NCBI GenBank assembly: GCA_947374445.1
Contig: CANCBY010000138.1
Span: 1-6,602, forward strand
Direction: 5' to 3'
From: Pseudobdellovibrionaceae bacterium
GTDB lineage: Bacteria; Bdellovibrionota; Bdellovibrionia; Bdellovibrionales; Bdellovibrionaceae
DNA length: 6,602 nucleotides
This document shows, one piece after another, positions 1 to 6,602 of the stretch; the stretch's first letter is position 1; each line of letters starts with the position of its first letter. The translations under genes were made by a program, and so were the position numbers. The notes under the pieces are model-generated. The model was not told where the DNA came from and did no database searches. It worked only from the letters and a program-made list of their open reading frames with translations.

Positions 1-47
1 CATGAGAGAGAAATTTTCACACTCAATTTTTTGAAAGAATCAACTAC

Positions 48-52
48 AAGGA
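48..52 (+). promoter_or_regulatory. Shine-Dalgarno site of sucA
   Basis: AAGGA lies 8 bases before the ATG at 61. This decides the start: an in-frame TTG at 31 would add ten residues (MKESTTRNNI), but it has no purine-rich site at the right distance. The residues after the ATG at 61 lead directly into the conserved E1o N-terminal segment. Confidence 0.8.
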
Positions 53-60
53 ATAACATC

Positions 61-2802
61 ATGGCAGCTACCTACGCGTCACGTGGAAACCTAGAATATA
101 TCGAAGAACTTTTTCAGCAATACAAGTCAAACCCCGCTGCCGTCGGCACTGATTGGCAAAAGTTTTTCGAAGGCGTTGAGTTTGCTCAAGGCACCACAGG
201 CATGGGCCTTTCTGAAAAAGAACTCGACGTTTACCACTTGATTTCGGCTTACCGAAACTATGGCCACTTCGAAGCCGATCTTGATACTTTGACAAATACA
301 CCGGCACCTTCAGACCAATTGTCTCTGTCGCGATTTAATTTGTCAGAAAAAGATCTCGATCAAAAGTTTCAAATTGGCTCTATTGTTGGAAAACCCAATG
401 CTTCTCTTCGCGAGATCATGAATCATCTTCGCGCTTGTTACTGCGGCAAACTCACTGTGCAAGTAGCTGAGGCTTTACCTGAAGTTAGAAATTGGTTCAT
501 CCGCGAGTTCGAACAAGACCGCGCCAATTTCAAACTCAATCCTGAAGAAAAAAAGAATATCTTTCACTCTCTGACAAAAACCGAGAGCCTTGAGAAGTTC
601 ATTCACACTCGCTATGTCGGCACAAAACGCTTTTCTATCGAAGGCGGCGATGCGCTGATGCCCATGTTAGAGACTTTGGTTCAACGAGGCCCTGGCCGTG
701 GCGTTGAAGAAGTCATGATCGGCATGGCTCATCGAGGCCGTGTTAACGTTCTTGCAAATTTCATGGGTAAAGCCCTTGAATATATTTTTGCGGACTTCAA
801 TGGCCCGACAGAAACCGCTGTGCCGATTGATGATTTCGATGGCGACGTAAAATACCACTTGGGTTACCACGCAGAAAAAGATTTTAATGGTTCTAAGTGC
901 GCCGTCACCCTAGCCTTCAATCCTTCACATCTTGAGGCTGTAAATCCTGTCGTCTTAGGAATGGCACGTGCCGCTCAACGCCGTAGAAACGACACTGAAA
1001 AGCGCAAAAAAGTTGTTCCTGTTCTTATTCACGGAGATGCAGCTTTTGCAGGTCAAGGCGTTGTCGCAGAAGTTTTTCAAATGGCATACGTCAAAGGCCA
1101 CACTGTCGGTGGAACAATCCACATCAGCGTCGACAATCAAGTGGGCTTTACCACAACTCCAGAGAATGGCAGATCGGCACATTATTGCAGTGACATCGCC
1201 AAAATGCTTGCGACTCCAGTGCTTCATGCCAACGGTGATGATGTTGAATCTTGCGTGAGAGCGATGGACATAGCGATCCGCTACCGCCAAGAGTGGGGAC
1301 GCGATATTGTCGTCAACATTATTTGCTACCGCCGCTTTGGCCACAACGAAGGTGATGAGCCGGCATACACATCACCATTGATGTACGACATCATCAAAAA
1401 GCACGCCACTCCTCGCGAAATTTACGCCAAACAACTGGTGCGTGAGAATGTATTGGACCAAGCGGCTATTGATGCACTCTTCAACGAAAAAATGGAGAAC
1501 ATCCAAAAAATTTACGAGCACACAAAACTCAATCCTCCAAAAATCAAACCTTTTGAATTTGATGGATTTTGGAAAGGCTTGCGCAAATCAAAAGCTGAGG
1601 ACTTCGACAAACCGACAGACACGACAGCGCCCATGGCTGTACTTAAAAAAATAGCTAAAGCCATGGGCGAAGTCCCTGCGGGCTTTACACCTCATCCTAA
1701 ATTGATCAAGCTTCTTGAAAATCGCAAAGAGATGGGCGACGGCAAAATGCCACTCGACTGGGGCACAGCCGAACTTTTGGCTTACGGCTCTTTGCTCAGC
1801 GAAGGCACATCGGTTCGTCTCACAGGACAAGACTGCGTGCGCGGTACTTTTACTCACCGCCATGCGGGGCTTTATGACTCAAAGACCAACGAAGTCTTTT
1901 TTGCACTTGATCACATTGCTGATAAAGTCGAATTTTGCGTCTATGACTCTATCTTGTCAGAATACGGAGTTCTAGGCTTTGAGTACGGAAACTCCATCTG
2001 CGACCCGACCTTCTTAACAATTTGGGAAGCCCAATTCGGTGACTTTGCCAATGGCGCACAAATCATCATCGATCAGTTTCTTACAAGTGGTGAAAGCAAA
2101 TGGCAGCAGATGAGTGGCCTCGTGCTACTTCTTCCACATGGCTATGAAGGCCAAGGCCCTGAGCACTCGAATGCAAGACCTGAGCGCTTTTTGCAGCTTT
2201 GCGCGCAGAACAATATTTCTGTTTGCAACCTGACAACTCCAGCGCAGATTTATCATGCTCTTCGCCGTCAAATGAAACGACAATTCAGAAAACCATTGGT
2301 GGTCATGTCGCCAAAATCTTTGCTTAGACATCCTCGCGCGATTTCTTCGATGGAAGATCTTTCAAGTGGCACTTTTCAAGAGATCATTCCTGAATCTCAA
2401 TTGGGCGATCTGCGCAAAGTTGAAACCGTGGCTATCTGCTCTGGCAAAGTTTATTACGAACTTCTTGAGGAGAGAGAAAAACTTAAAACTGAAAGAACAG
2501 CGATTGTGCGAATGGAACAGCTGTACCCTACTCCGACAGCAAAACTTACTATACACTTGCGAAGCTATCCAAATCTGAAGAACGTTGTATGGGTGCAAGA
2601 AGAGCCTAAAAACATGGGCGGCTTTCAACACGTTTACTTTAAGATCAGCGACATGCTTGAAAAAGAAGGCTTCATGGCTAACGGCAAACAAATTGCACTT
2701 AAGTATGCTGGACGTACCGAGCGCTCTTCGCCAGCGACGGGCTCTATTTACCGACACAAAGTAGAGCAAGCTCAGCTGATCAAAGATTGCTTTGCGATTT
2801 AA
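61..2802 (+). CDS. sucA: 2-oxoglutarate dehydrogenase E1 component (ThDP-dependent)
   Basis: E1o catalyses ThDP-dependent decarboxylation of 2-oxoglutarate and reductive succinylation of the lipoyl group of E2o, the rate-setting TCA step, in the cytoplasm. The protein is 913 residues from the ATG at 61, close to the roughly 930 of E. coli SucA. Residues about 10-41 form the E1o-specific N-terminal segment (YIEELF...DWQKFF) that in this family helps bind E2. The ThDP/Mg domain follows, with GMAHRGRVN (His224), KYHLGY (His266), HGDAAFAGQG (Asp326), VDNQVGFTT (Asn359) and RRFGHNEGDEP (about 424-434). The Asp326-to-Asn359 spacing fits the ThDP-binding motif. The transketolase-like pyrimidine domain contains RGTFTHRHA (His599, His601), EAQFGDFANGAQ and PHGYEGQGPEHS (692-703). 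The C-terminal domain starts near MSPKSLLRHP (749-758). The gene is first in the operon, 60 bases before sucB. No frameshift or missing key residue was seen. An AceE-type pyruvate E1 is excluded by the overall E1o architecture and the E2o partner. Confidence 0.97.
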   Translation: MAATYASRGNLEYIEELFQQYKSNPAAVGTDWQKFFEGVEFAQGTTGMGLSEKELDVYHLISAYRNYGHFEADLDTLTNTPAPSDQLSLSRFNLSEKDLDQKFQIGSIVGKPNASLREIMNHLRACYCGKLTVQVAEALPEVRNWFIREFEQDRANFKLNPEEKKNIFHSLTKTESLEKFIHTRYVGTKRFSIEGGDALMPMLETLVQRGPGRGVEEVMIGMAHRGRVNVLANFMGKALEYIFADFNGPTETAVPIDDFDGDVKYHLGYHAEKDFNGSKCAVTLAFNPSHLEAVNPVVLGMARAAQRRRNDTEKRKKVVPVLIHGDAAFAGQGVVAEVFQMAYVKGHTVGGTIHISVDNQVGFTTTPENGRSAHYCSDIAKMLATPVLHANGDDVESCVRAMDIAIRYRQEWGRDIVVNIICYRRFGHNEGDEPAYTSPLMYDIIKKHATPREIYAKQLVRENVLDQAAIDALFNEKMENIQKIYEHTKLNPPKIKPFEFDGFWKGLRKSKAEDFDKPTDTTAPMAVLKKIAKAMGEVPAGFTPHPKLIKLLENRKEMGDGKMPLDWGTAELLAYGSLLSEGTSVRLTGQDCVRGTFTHRHAGLYDSKTNEVFFALDHIADKVEFCVYDSILSEYGVLGFEYGNSICDPTFLTIWEAQFGDFANGAQIIIDQFLTSGESKWQQMSGLVLLLPHGYEGQGPEHSNARPERFLQLCAQNNISVCNLTTPAQIYHALRRQMKRQFRKPLVVMSPKSLLRHPRAISSMEDLSSGTFQEIIPESQLGDLRKVETVAICSGKVYYELLEEREKLKTERTAIVRMEQLYPTPTAKLTIHLRSYPNLKNVVWVQEEPKNMGGFQHVYFKISDMLEKEGFMANGKQIALKYAGRTERSSPATGSIYRHKVEQAQLIKDCFAI

Positions 2803-2848
2803 GCCTGCATTTGAATTATTTTTTTAGTTTTAGATTTTAAAAAGTTTT

Positions 2849-2856
2849 AGAAGGGA
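2849..2856 (+). promoter_or_regulatory. Shine-Dalgarno site of sucB
   Basis: AGAAGGGA lies 6 bases before the ATG at 2863, inside a very AT-rich 60-base gap after sucA. It supports independent translation initiation of sucB on the shared message, since the gap is too long for stop-start coupling. Confidence 0.8.
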
Positions 2857-2862
2857 ATTAAA

Positions 2863-4107
2863 ATGAAATACGAAGTCAAAGTCCCCGCCGTTGGTGAGTC
2901 TATCACTGAAGCCACCATCGGCAGCTGGGTCAAAAAAAATGGCGATGCCGTTAAACGCAACGACATCATCATGCTCCTCGAAACTGATAAAGCCAGCGTC
3001 GAAGTTGTGGCTGAGCAAGATGGCGTTCTGAATGTTTCTGTTGAAGCTGGAAAAACAATTCCGATTGGTTCCGTTGTTGCCTTCATCGACTCTGATGGCA
3101 AAGCTTCTGCGGCCTCTGCTCCAGCTCCATCAGCTAGTGCAGCAGCGCCTGCTCCAGCTATGTCAGCTAATGCGCCAGCTGCAAACAATGCAATTCACCC
3201 CGATCTTAAAAATCATCTAAGCCCTGCAGTTCAACGCGTGGTTGGCGAGACTGGCGTAGATCCGGCCAGTCTAACTGGGACCGGTCGCGATGGTAGACTT
3301 ACAAAATCGGATGTGCTCGGCGCTCCTAAATCTGCTCCAGCTCCGGCAGCAGCTAAGGCACCTGCCGCTCCGGTTGTTGCTCCTGCTCCTCGCGGGCCTT
3401 CAAAACAGGGCGACACTAAACGTATGCCAATGACTACCATCCGCAAAAAAATTGCAGAGCGTTTGGTGATGTCTCAACAGACAACGGCGACGCTCACCAC
3501 TTTCAACGAAGTGGACATGACAAAAGTTATTGAGATCCGCGCCAAGTACAAAGATAAGTTCAAAGAGAAATACGGAGTCAACCTGGGCTTCATGGGCTTT
3601 TTTGTTAAAGCTTCTATTGAGGCGCTCAAAGCATGGCCGGCCGTAAACTCTTTTATTGATGGAACAGATCTCGTCTACAACAATTTTTACAACGTAGGTG
3701 TTGCTGTCGGCACTGATAAGGGACTGATCGTTCCTGTGATCAAAGATGCAGACCAGCTTTCAATTGCAGGTGTTGAACTTGCGATCCGTGACTTTGCTCT
3801 TAAAGCTCGCGAAGGAAAAATCTCGATCAATGATTTAAGCGGTGGCACCTTCACTATTTCAAATGGTGGAGTCTATGGCTCCTTGATGTCGACACCAATT
3901 TTAAATCCTCCTCAATCAGCCATTCTTGGAATGCACAAAATGGAAGAGCGCGCTGTTGTCATCAATGGCAAAATTGAAGTGCGCACCATGATGTACTTAG
4001 CGGTCTCTTACGATCACCGAGTGATCGATGGCAAAGAAGCCGTGAGCTTCTTGGTCAAAATCAAAGAGGGCATCGAAGATCCAGAAAGACTTTTGATCGA
4101 AGTCTAA
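2863..4107 (+). CDS. sucB: Dihydrolipoyllysine succinyltransferase, E2 component of 2-oxoglutarate dehydrogenase
   Basis: E2o is the core of the complex: it carries the succinyl group on a swinging lipoyl arm and transfers it to CoA. It has 414 residues, near the usual 400-410. The single lipoyl domain (about 1-76) has the lipoylated Lys43 in ETDKAS. An Ala/Pro-rich linker (about 81-110) leads to the peripheral-subunit-binding domain (about 112-152, HLSPAVQRVV...GTGRDGRLTKSDV), which should hold E3. A second Ala/Pro linker (about 154-180) precedes the catalytic domain (about 187-414). That domain has the E2o-type LTTFNEVDM (211-219), GFMGFFVKA, NPPQSAILGM and the active-site SYDHRVIDG with His385 and Asp389. 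LTTFNEV and one lipoyl domain favour succinyltransferase over acetyltransferase. The sucA-sucB-lpd order says the same. It was probably translated from its own ribosome site on the sucA message. The gene name odhB is also used. Confidence 0.97.
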   Translation: MKYEVKVPAVGESITEATIGSWVKKNGDAVKRNDIIMLLETDKASVEVVAEQDGVLNVSVEAGKTIPIGSVVAFIDSDGKASAASAPAPSASAAAPAPAMSANAPAANNAIHPDLKNHLSPAVQRVVGETGVDPASLTGTGRDGRLTKSDVLGAPKSAPAPAAAKAPAAPVVAPAPRGPSKQGDTKRMPMTTIRKKIAERLVMSQQTTATLTTFNEVDMTKVIEIRAKYKDKFKEKYGVNLGFMGFFVKASIEALKAWPAVNSFIDGTDLVYNNFYNVGVAVGTDKGLIVPVIKDADQLSIAGVELAIRDFALKAREGKISINDLSGGTFTISNGGVYGSLMSTPILNPPQSAILGMHKMEERAVVINGKIEVRTMMYLAVSYDHRVIDGKEAVSFLVKIKEGIEDPERLLIEV

Positions 4108-4149
4108 TCAGCAACAAAGTGCACAGATCGTGAATTTAGTTTTTTGAGC

Positions 4150-4154
4150 AGGAG
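4150..4154 (+). promoter_or_regulatory. Shine-Dalgarno site of lpd
   Basis: AGGAG lies 6 bases before the ATG at 4161, within the 53-base gap after sucB. The site is near consensus and fixes the lpd start, which is followed within a few residues by the FAD-binding strand. Confidence 0.85.
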
Positions 4155-4160
4155 AACACC

Positions 4161-5567
4161 ATGGCAGCAGAATTTGATTTAGTGATTATTGGCAGCGGAC
4201 CCGGCGGCTATGTGGCCGCCATTCGCGCAGGGCAGTTGGGACTTAAAACAGCCATCATCGAAAAAGATAAAACTTTAGGCGGCACATGCCTGAATGTGGG
4301 CTGCATTCCATCTAAAGCATTGCTTGAAAGCTCAGAACTTTATTTGCAGAGCAAACATGGTTACAACAATCACGGAATCAAACTCGGCGGTGTAGAGTTG
4401 GATCTTAACACCATGCTCGCGCGCAAAGACAAAGTGGTCAAAGACCTCACTCAAGGTGTTGCCTTTCTGATGAAGAAGAACAAAGTCGAAGTGTTCAAAG
4501 GAATGGGGCAAATCACAGCCGTTGGCCAGGTCAAAGTCACTGGTGAGTCTGGCGATGTCACTGAGCTAAAAGCGAAGTCTATCGTGATCGCTACTGGATC
4601 AGTGCCAGTAGAACTCCCCTTCTTAAAATACGATGAAAAACGCATTGTCTCTAACACTGGCGCCCTGACTCTTCCTCAGGTGCCAAAAGAGATGATCGTT
4701 GTTGGCGGAGGAGTCATCGGCCTTGAGCTAGGCTCGGTTTGGATGAGACTTGGCTCTAAAGTAACAGTGATTGAGTTTGCAGACAAAATTGCTGCAACTA
4801 TGGATCAACAATCCGTGGGTGTTTTGCAAAAAACTTTGGTCAAACAAGGCATGCAATTTTTGCTCAACACAAAAGTTAGCGCCAGCAAAATTGTTGGTGA
4901 CCGCGTAGAAGTCACTTTTGAAAGCCGTGCTGATGGCAAACTCGGAAGCCTCACCGCAGATGTTGTCTTAGTGTCTACTGGTCGCAAGCCATTTACTGAT
5001 GGCCTTGGCCTTGAGACTGTTGGCATTGAAAAAGACAAACAAGGTCGAGTCACCGTCGATCATCATTTTAAAACAAATGTCCCAGGCATCTACGCCATTG
5101 GCGATGTGATCATTGGACCTATGCTCGCGCACAAAGCCGAAGAAGAAGGCGTTGCTATCGCCGAAATGCTCGCAGGTGGCGTAGGACACGTCAATTACGC
5201 GACTGTTCCGAGTGTGATCTACACTCACCCCGAAGTGGCCTCAGTGGGTCTCACTGAAGAGCAATGCAAAGAACAGGGGCTTAATTACCGCGTAGGAACA
5301 TTCCCGTTTATGGCCAATGGCCGCGCAAAAGCACTGGCTGATACCGATGGTATGGTTAAAATTCTTGCTGATGCCACGACTGATAAAATCATTGGTGGCC
5401 ACATTGTAGGTCCTAGAGCTTCAGAGCTTTTGGGCGAGATCGTTGTTGCCATGGAGTTTGGTGGCTCGAGCGAAGACCTTGCACGCAGCTTTCATGCCCA
5501 CCCGACCTTGAACGAGGCCGTGCGCGAGGCAGCGCTTGCTGTGGATAAACGCGCTCGACAAATGTAG
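4161..5567 (+). CDS. lpd: Dihydrolipoamide dehydrogenase (E3), FAD-dependent
   Basis: E3 reoxidises the dihydrolipoyl arm of E2 and passes electrons through a disulfide and FAD to NAD+. It has 468 residues, the normal family length, with no N-terminal lipoyl domain fused. The order is: FAD-binding strand with GSGPGG (11-16); redox disulfide GGTCLNVGC with Cys43 and Cys48; NAD-binding motif VVGGGVIGLELG (from about 180); second FAD motif AIGDVIIGPMLAHKAEEEG (Asp315); and the dimerisation domain with the active-site base pair in HAHPTLNEA (His447, Glu452). The GPMLAHKAEEEG wording resembles alphaproteobacterial and mitochondrial E3 more than E. coli Lpd. It is last in the operon, 53 bases after sucB, and the terminator begins 34 bases after its stop. 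It is presumably the E3 of this complex. Whether it also serves pyruvate dehydrogenase or glycine cleavage cannot be told here. The cysteine pair and His-Pro motif exclude a soluble transhydrogenase or mercuric reductase. Confidence 0.96.
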   Translation: MAAEFDLVIIGSGPGGYVAAIRAGQLGLKTAIIEKDKTLGGTCLNVGCIPSKALLESSELYLQSKHGYNNHGIKLGGVELDLNTMLARKDKVVKDLTQGVAFLMKKNKVEVFKGMGQITAVGQVKVTGESGDVTELKAKSIVIATGSVPVELPFLKYDEKRIVSNTGALTLPQVPKEMIVVGGGVIGLELGSVWMRLGSKVTVIEFADKIAATMDQQSVGVLQKTLVKQGMQFLLNTKVSASKIVGDRVEVTFESRADGKLGSLTADVVLVSTGRKPFTDGLGLETVGIEKDKQGRVTVDHHFKTNVPGIYAIGDVIIGPMLAHKAEEEGVAIAEMLAGGVGHVNYATVPSVIYTHPEVASVGLTEEQCKEQGLNYRVGTFPFMANGRAKALADTDGMVKILADATTDKIIGGHIVGPRASELLGEIVVAMEFGGSSEDLARSFHAHPTLNEAVREAALAVDKRARQM

Positions 5568-5601
5568 AGAGAACAAAGAAATCAAAAATCTAAATTGCTC
5601 C

Positions 5602-5630
5602 AAAGCCTCGACATCCGTCGAGGCTTTTTT
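5602..5630 (+). terminator. Rho-independent terminator of the sucA-sucB-lpd operon
   Basis: A perfect 11-bp inverted repeat (AAAGCCTCGAC at 5602-5612, GTCGAGGCTTT at 5617-5627) encloses the 4-base loop ATCC and ends in six T residues at 5625-5630. The stem has a GC-rich core. It starts 34 bases after the lpd stop and lies before the next gene, so it should end the operon transcript. The opposite side has only three A residues before the stem, so strong termination on the - strand is not expected. Confidence 0.93.
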
Positions 5631-5679
5631 GCTTTGAAATCACTACAGAAAATCGAAATTAACTCCGAAAAGACTGTGC

Positions 5680-6602
5680 ATGCAAAGATCACAGTTTAAA
5701 TTTATTTTCTCATGTATTTCAGCTCTCTGTTCGCTGATGATCTCGCCATTGGGCTTTGCTGCTGACACACAGAAAGTCAAAGAACTGCAATCAACTGCAA
5801 ATCAAATCGAAGAAGCCACTCAATCAAAAACTTCAAAAAAAGCCAGCAAGCCACAAAGCGATGATAAATCTTGTGATTGCGAACTTGCTACTGAAGGCAA
5901 AAATAACACCATCGAATTTGAAACTGAAAAGTCATGTGACCCTAAACGCAACTATTTAAAGTCCATGATCGAAGCCTTTGCCAAAGCTGACCCCACAGGG
6001 AGCTATGTCAAAAATCGCACAGCCGCCGAGATTGCTCACTCCGAAGTGCCACGAAAATGTGTCACGTTTGTGATGAGATCTTTCCTTGAGGCTCAGTCGC
6101 AAAAAGATGCTATCGACTCTTTCGCTCTCTGCGAAGGAAAGAACGGCATTCCTCGCCAAGGTATGATGAAGGCCTGCGTGACTGCTGACTACGTCAATTT
6201 AGTTTACAATTCATTCATCGATGTGGCGGATTGTTTGGATCTTCCACAAAAATTGATGGTGCCTAAATTTCTTAACGAGAGCGGCTTTCATCTAAATGCC
6301 TTTGGCGGGTTTAGAGTCTATGACAAAACCAACAATGCCATGAAAAACCTATTAGATTTGCGTGTCTGTAATTCTAAAGACGAAAAAATCACCTCTTTCT
6401 CAGAGCTCAAAGACTGCAGCGAAGACGAAAAAAAATCATTTCTCGAGGGTGAAGACTCTCTTCAAGCAAAGATCAAAGACAAAACAGCAACCACTGATGA
6501 TCTTAAGGCCTTCAGAAAAACAAAAACAACTCTCCGAGAGATTTACGACTTTAAAAATGCCGATGACTCTTTTTTTGATGAGCTCACCTCTTTTGTCAAA
6601 AA
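5680..6602 (+). CDS. Exported cysteine-rich protein of unknown function, possible lysozyme-like fold (3' end cut by window edge)
   Basis: The reading frame is open from the ATG at 5680 to the window end (307 residues seen, no stop), so the C-terminus is missing. I do not recognise the gene. Residues 1-28 look like a Sec signal peptide: RSQFK start, hydrophobic core, and GFAAD as cleavage site near 27/28. No good lipobox surrounds Cys12 or Cys17. Residues 29-64 are a polar Q/K/S/T-rich linker. The mature part seen has nine cysteines (65, 67, 86, 127, 151, 166, 185, 230, 246), suggesting disulfides outside the cytoplasm. Residues 184-209 read DCLDLPQKLMVPKFLNESGF and on to HLNAFGG. The Glu200-Ser201 pair followed by an NA motif resembles the catalytic ES motif of SLT/lysozyme-like transglycosylases, but the usual downstream glycine/glutamine motif is not seen by residue 307. 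Residues 233-307 are highly charged and probably helical. The ribosome site is weak (GAAAAG, 7 bases before ATG). The frame has a stop at 5635, and no better start was found. It lies after the terminator, so it is probably transcribed separately. Confidence 0.8.
   Translation, partial: MQRSQFKFIFSCISALCSLMISPLGFAADTQKVKELQSTANQIEEATQSKTSKKASKPQSDDKSCDCELATEGKNNTIEFETEKSCDPKRNYLKSMIEAFAKADPTGSYVKNRTAAEIAHSEVPRKCVTFVMRSFLEAQSQKDAIDSFALCEGKNGIPRQGMMKACVTADYVNLVYNSFIDVADCLDLPQKLMVPKFLNESGFHLNAFGGFRVYDKTNNAMKNLLDLRVCNSKDEKITSFSELKDCSEDEKKSFLEGEDSLQAKIKDKTATTDDLKAFRKTKTTLREIYDFKNADDSFFDELTSFVK

Noticed and set aside
2..34. Ten-codon ATG reading frame in the sucA leader, a possible leader peptide
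   Set aside because: It is at the window edge with no visible ribosome site, no regulatory codon run and no attenuator hairpin after it. It is well within chance.
31..60. TTG-initiated extension of sucA by ten residues
   Set aside because: The ATG at 61 has AAGGA at 8 bases and directly precedes the family N-terminus. The TTG has no comparable ribosome site, and the added residues match nothing in the family.
955..1344. 129-codon open frame on the - strand inside sucA, with similar ones at 2362-2769 and elsewhere
   Set aside because: These lie entirely within clearly conserved sense genes and show no recognisable domain or ribosome site. They are antisense shadows.
2826..2851. Direct repeat AGTTTTAGA twice (2826-2834 and 2843-2851) in the sucA-sucB gap
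   Set aside because: Short and AT-only in character, in a gap made mostly of A and T. The second copy runs into the ribosome site. No operator symmetry is seen.
2847..3188. Ala-rich - strand frame opposite the sucB lipoyl domain and linker
   Set aside because: Its composition simply mirrors the Ala/Pro linker codons of sucB. There is no independent coding evidence.
3112..3400. Repetitive GCTCCAGCT-like DNA in sucB, considered as a repeat element
   Set aside because: It encodes the two Ala/Pro interdomain linkers normal for E2 proteins. The frame is intact and there is no repeat unit beyond codon preference.
5956..6159. 67-codon - strand frame and the 67-codon + frame at 5756-5959 near the last gene
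   Set aside because: Both overlap the longer frame from 5680, which has a signal peptide and runs unbroken to the edge. The short ones have no support.

Overview
The window carries a complete three-gene operon for the 2-oxoglutarate dehydrogenase complex of the TCA cycle, all on the + strand: sucA (E1o, ThDP-dependent decarboxylase), sucB/odhB (E2o, lipoyl succinyltransferase) and lpd (E3, FAD dihydrolipoamide dehydrogenase). It is closed by a strong intrinsic terminator. Just beyond the terminator, a fourth gene starts on the same strand and runs off the right edge. It encodes an exported, cysteine-rich protein of unknown function.

Layout: 1-60 is the 5' leader of sucA, and its promoter lies outside the window. 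sucA is 61-2802, sucB 2863-4107 and lpd 4161-5567. The two gaps inside the operon are only 60 and 53 bases, and each of the three genes has its own good Shine-Dalgarno sequence. A perfect 11-bp hairpin followed by T residues lies at 5602-5630. The partial exported protein begins at 5680. No stretch above 300 bases lacks a gene, and I see no tRNA, rRNA, mobile element or CRISPR array.

The three enzymes form one machine. E1o decarboxylates 2-oxoglutarate and reductively succinylates the swinging lipoyl arm of E2o. E2o passes the succinyl group to CoA. E3, held on the E2 peripheral-subunit-binding domain, reoxidises the lipoyl arm and makes NADH. Every key catalytic residue I looked for is present in each subunit, so the complex should be functional.

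The organism is a Gram-negative-type, respiring bacterium of moderate, slightly AT-leaning base composition. SucA and SucB resemble the proteobacterial E1o/E2o types, while the E3 resembles the alphaproteobacterial/mitochondrial type. The style of the last protein (Sec signal ending FAAD, many cysteines, an ESGF-type motif after a CL motif) reminds me of predicted exported proteins in Bdellovibrio and relatives. That placement is recollection-based inference, not proof. The operon is conventional metabolism; the only part with real room for novelty is the truncated exported protein at the right end.
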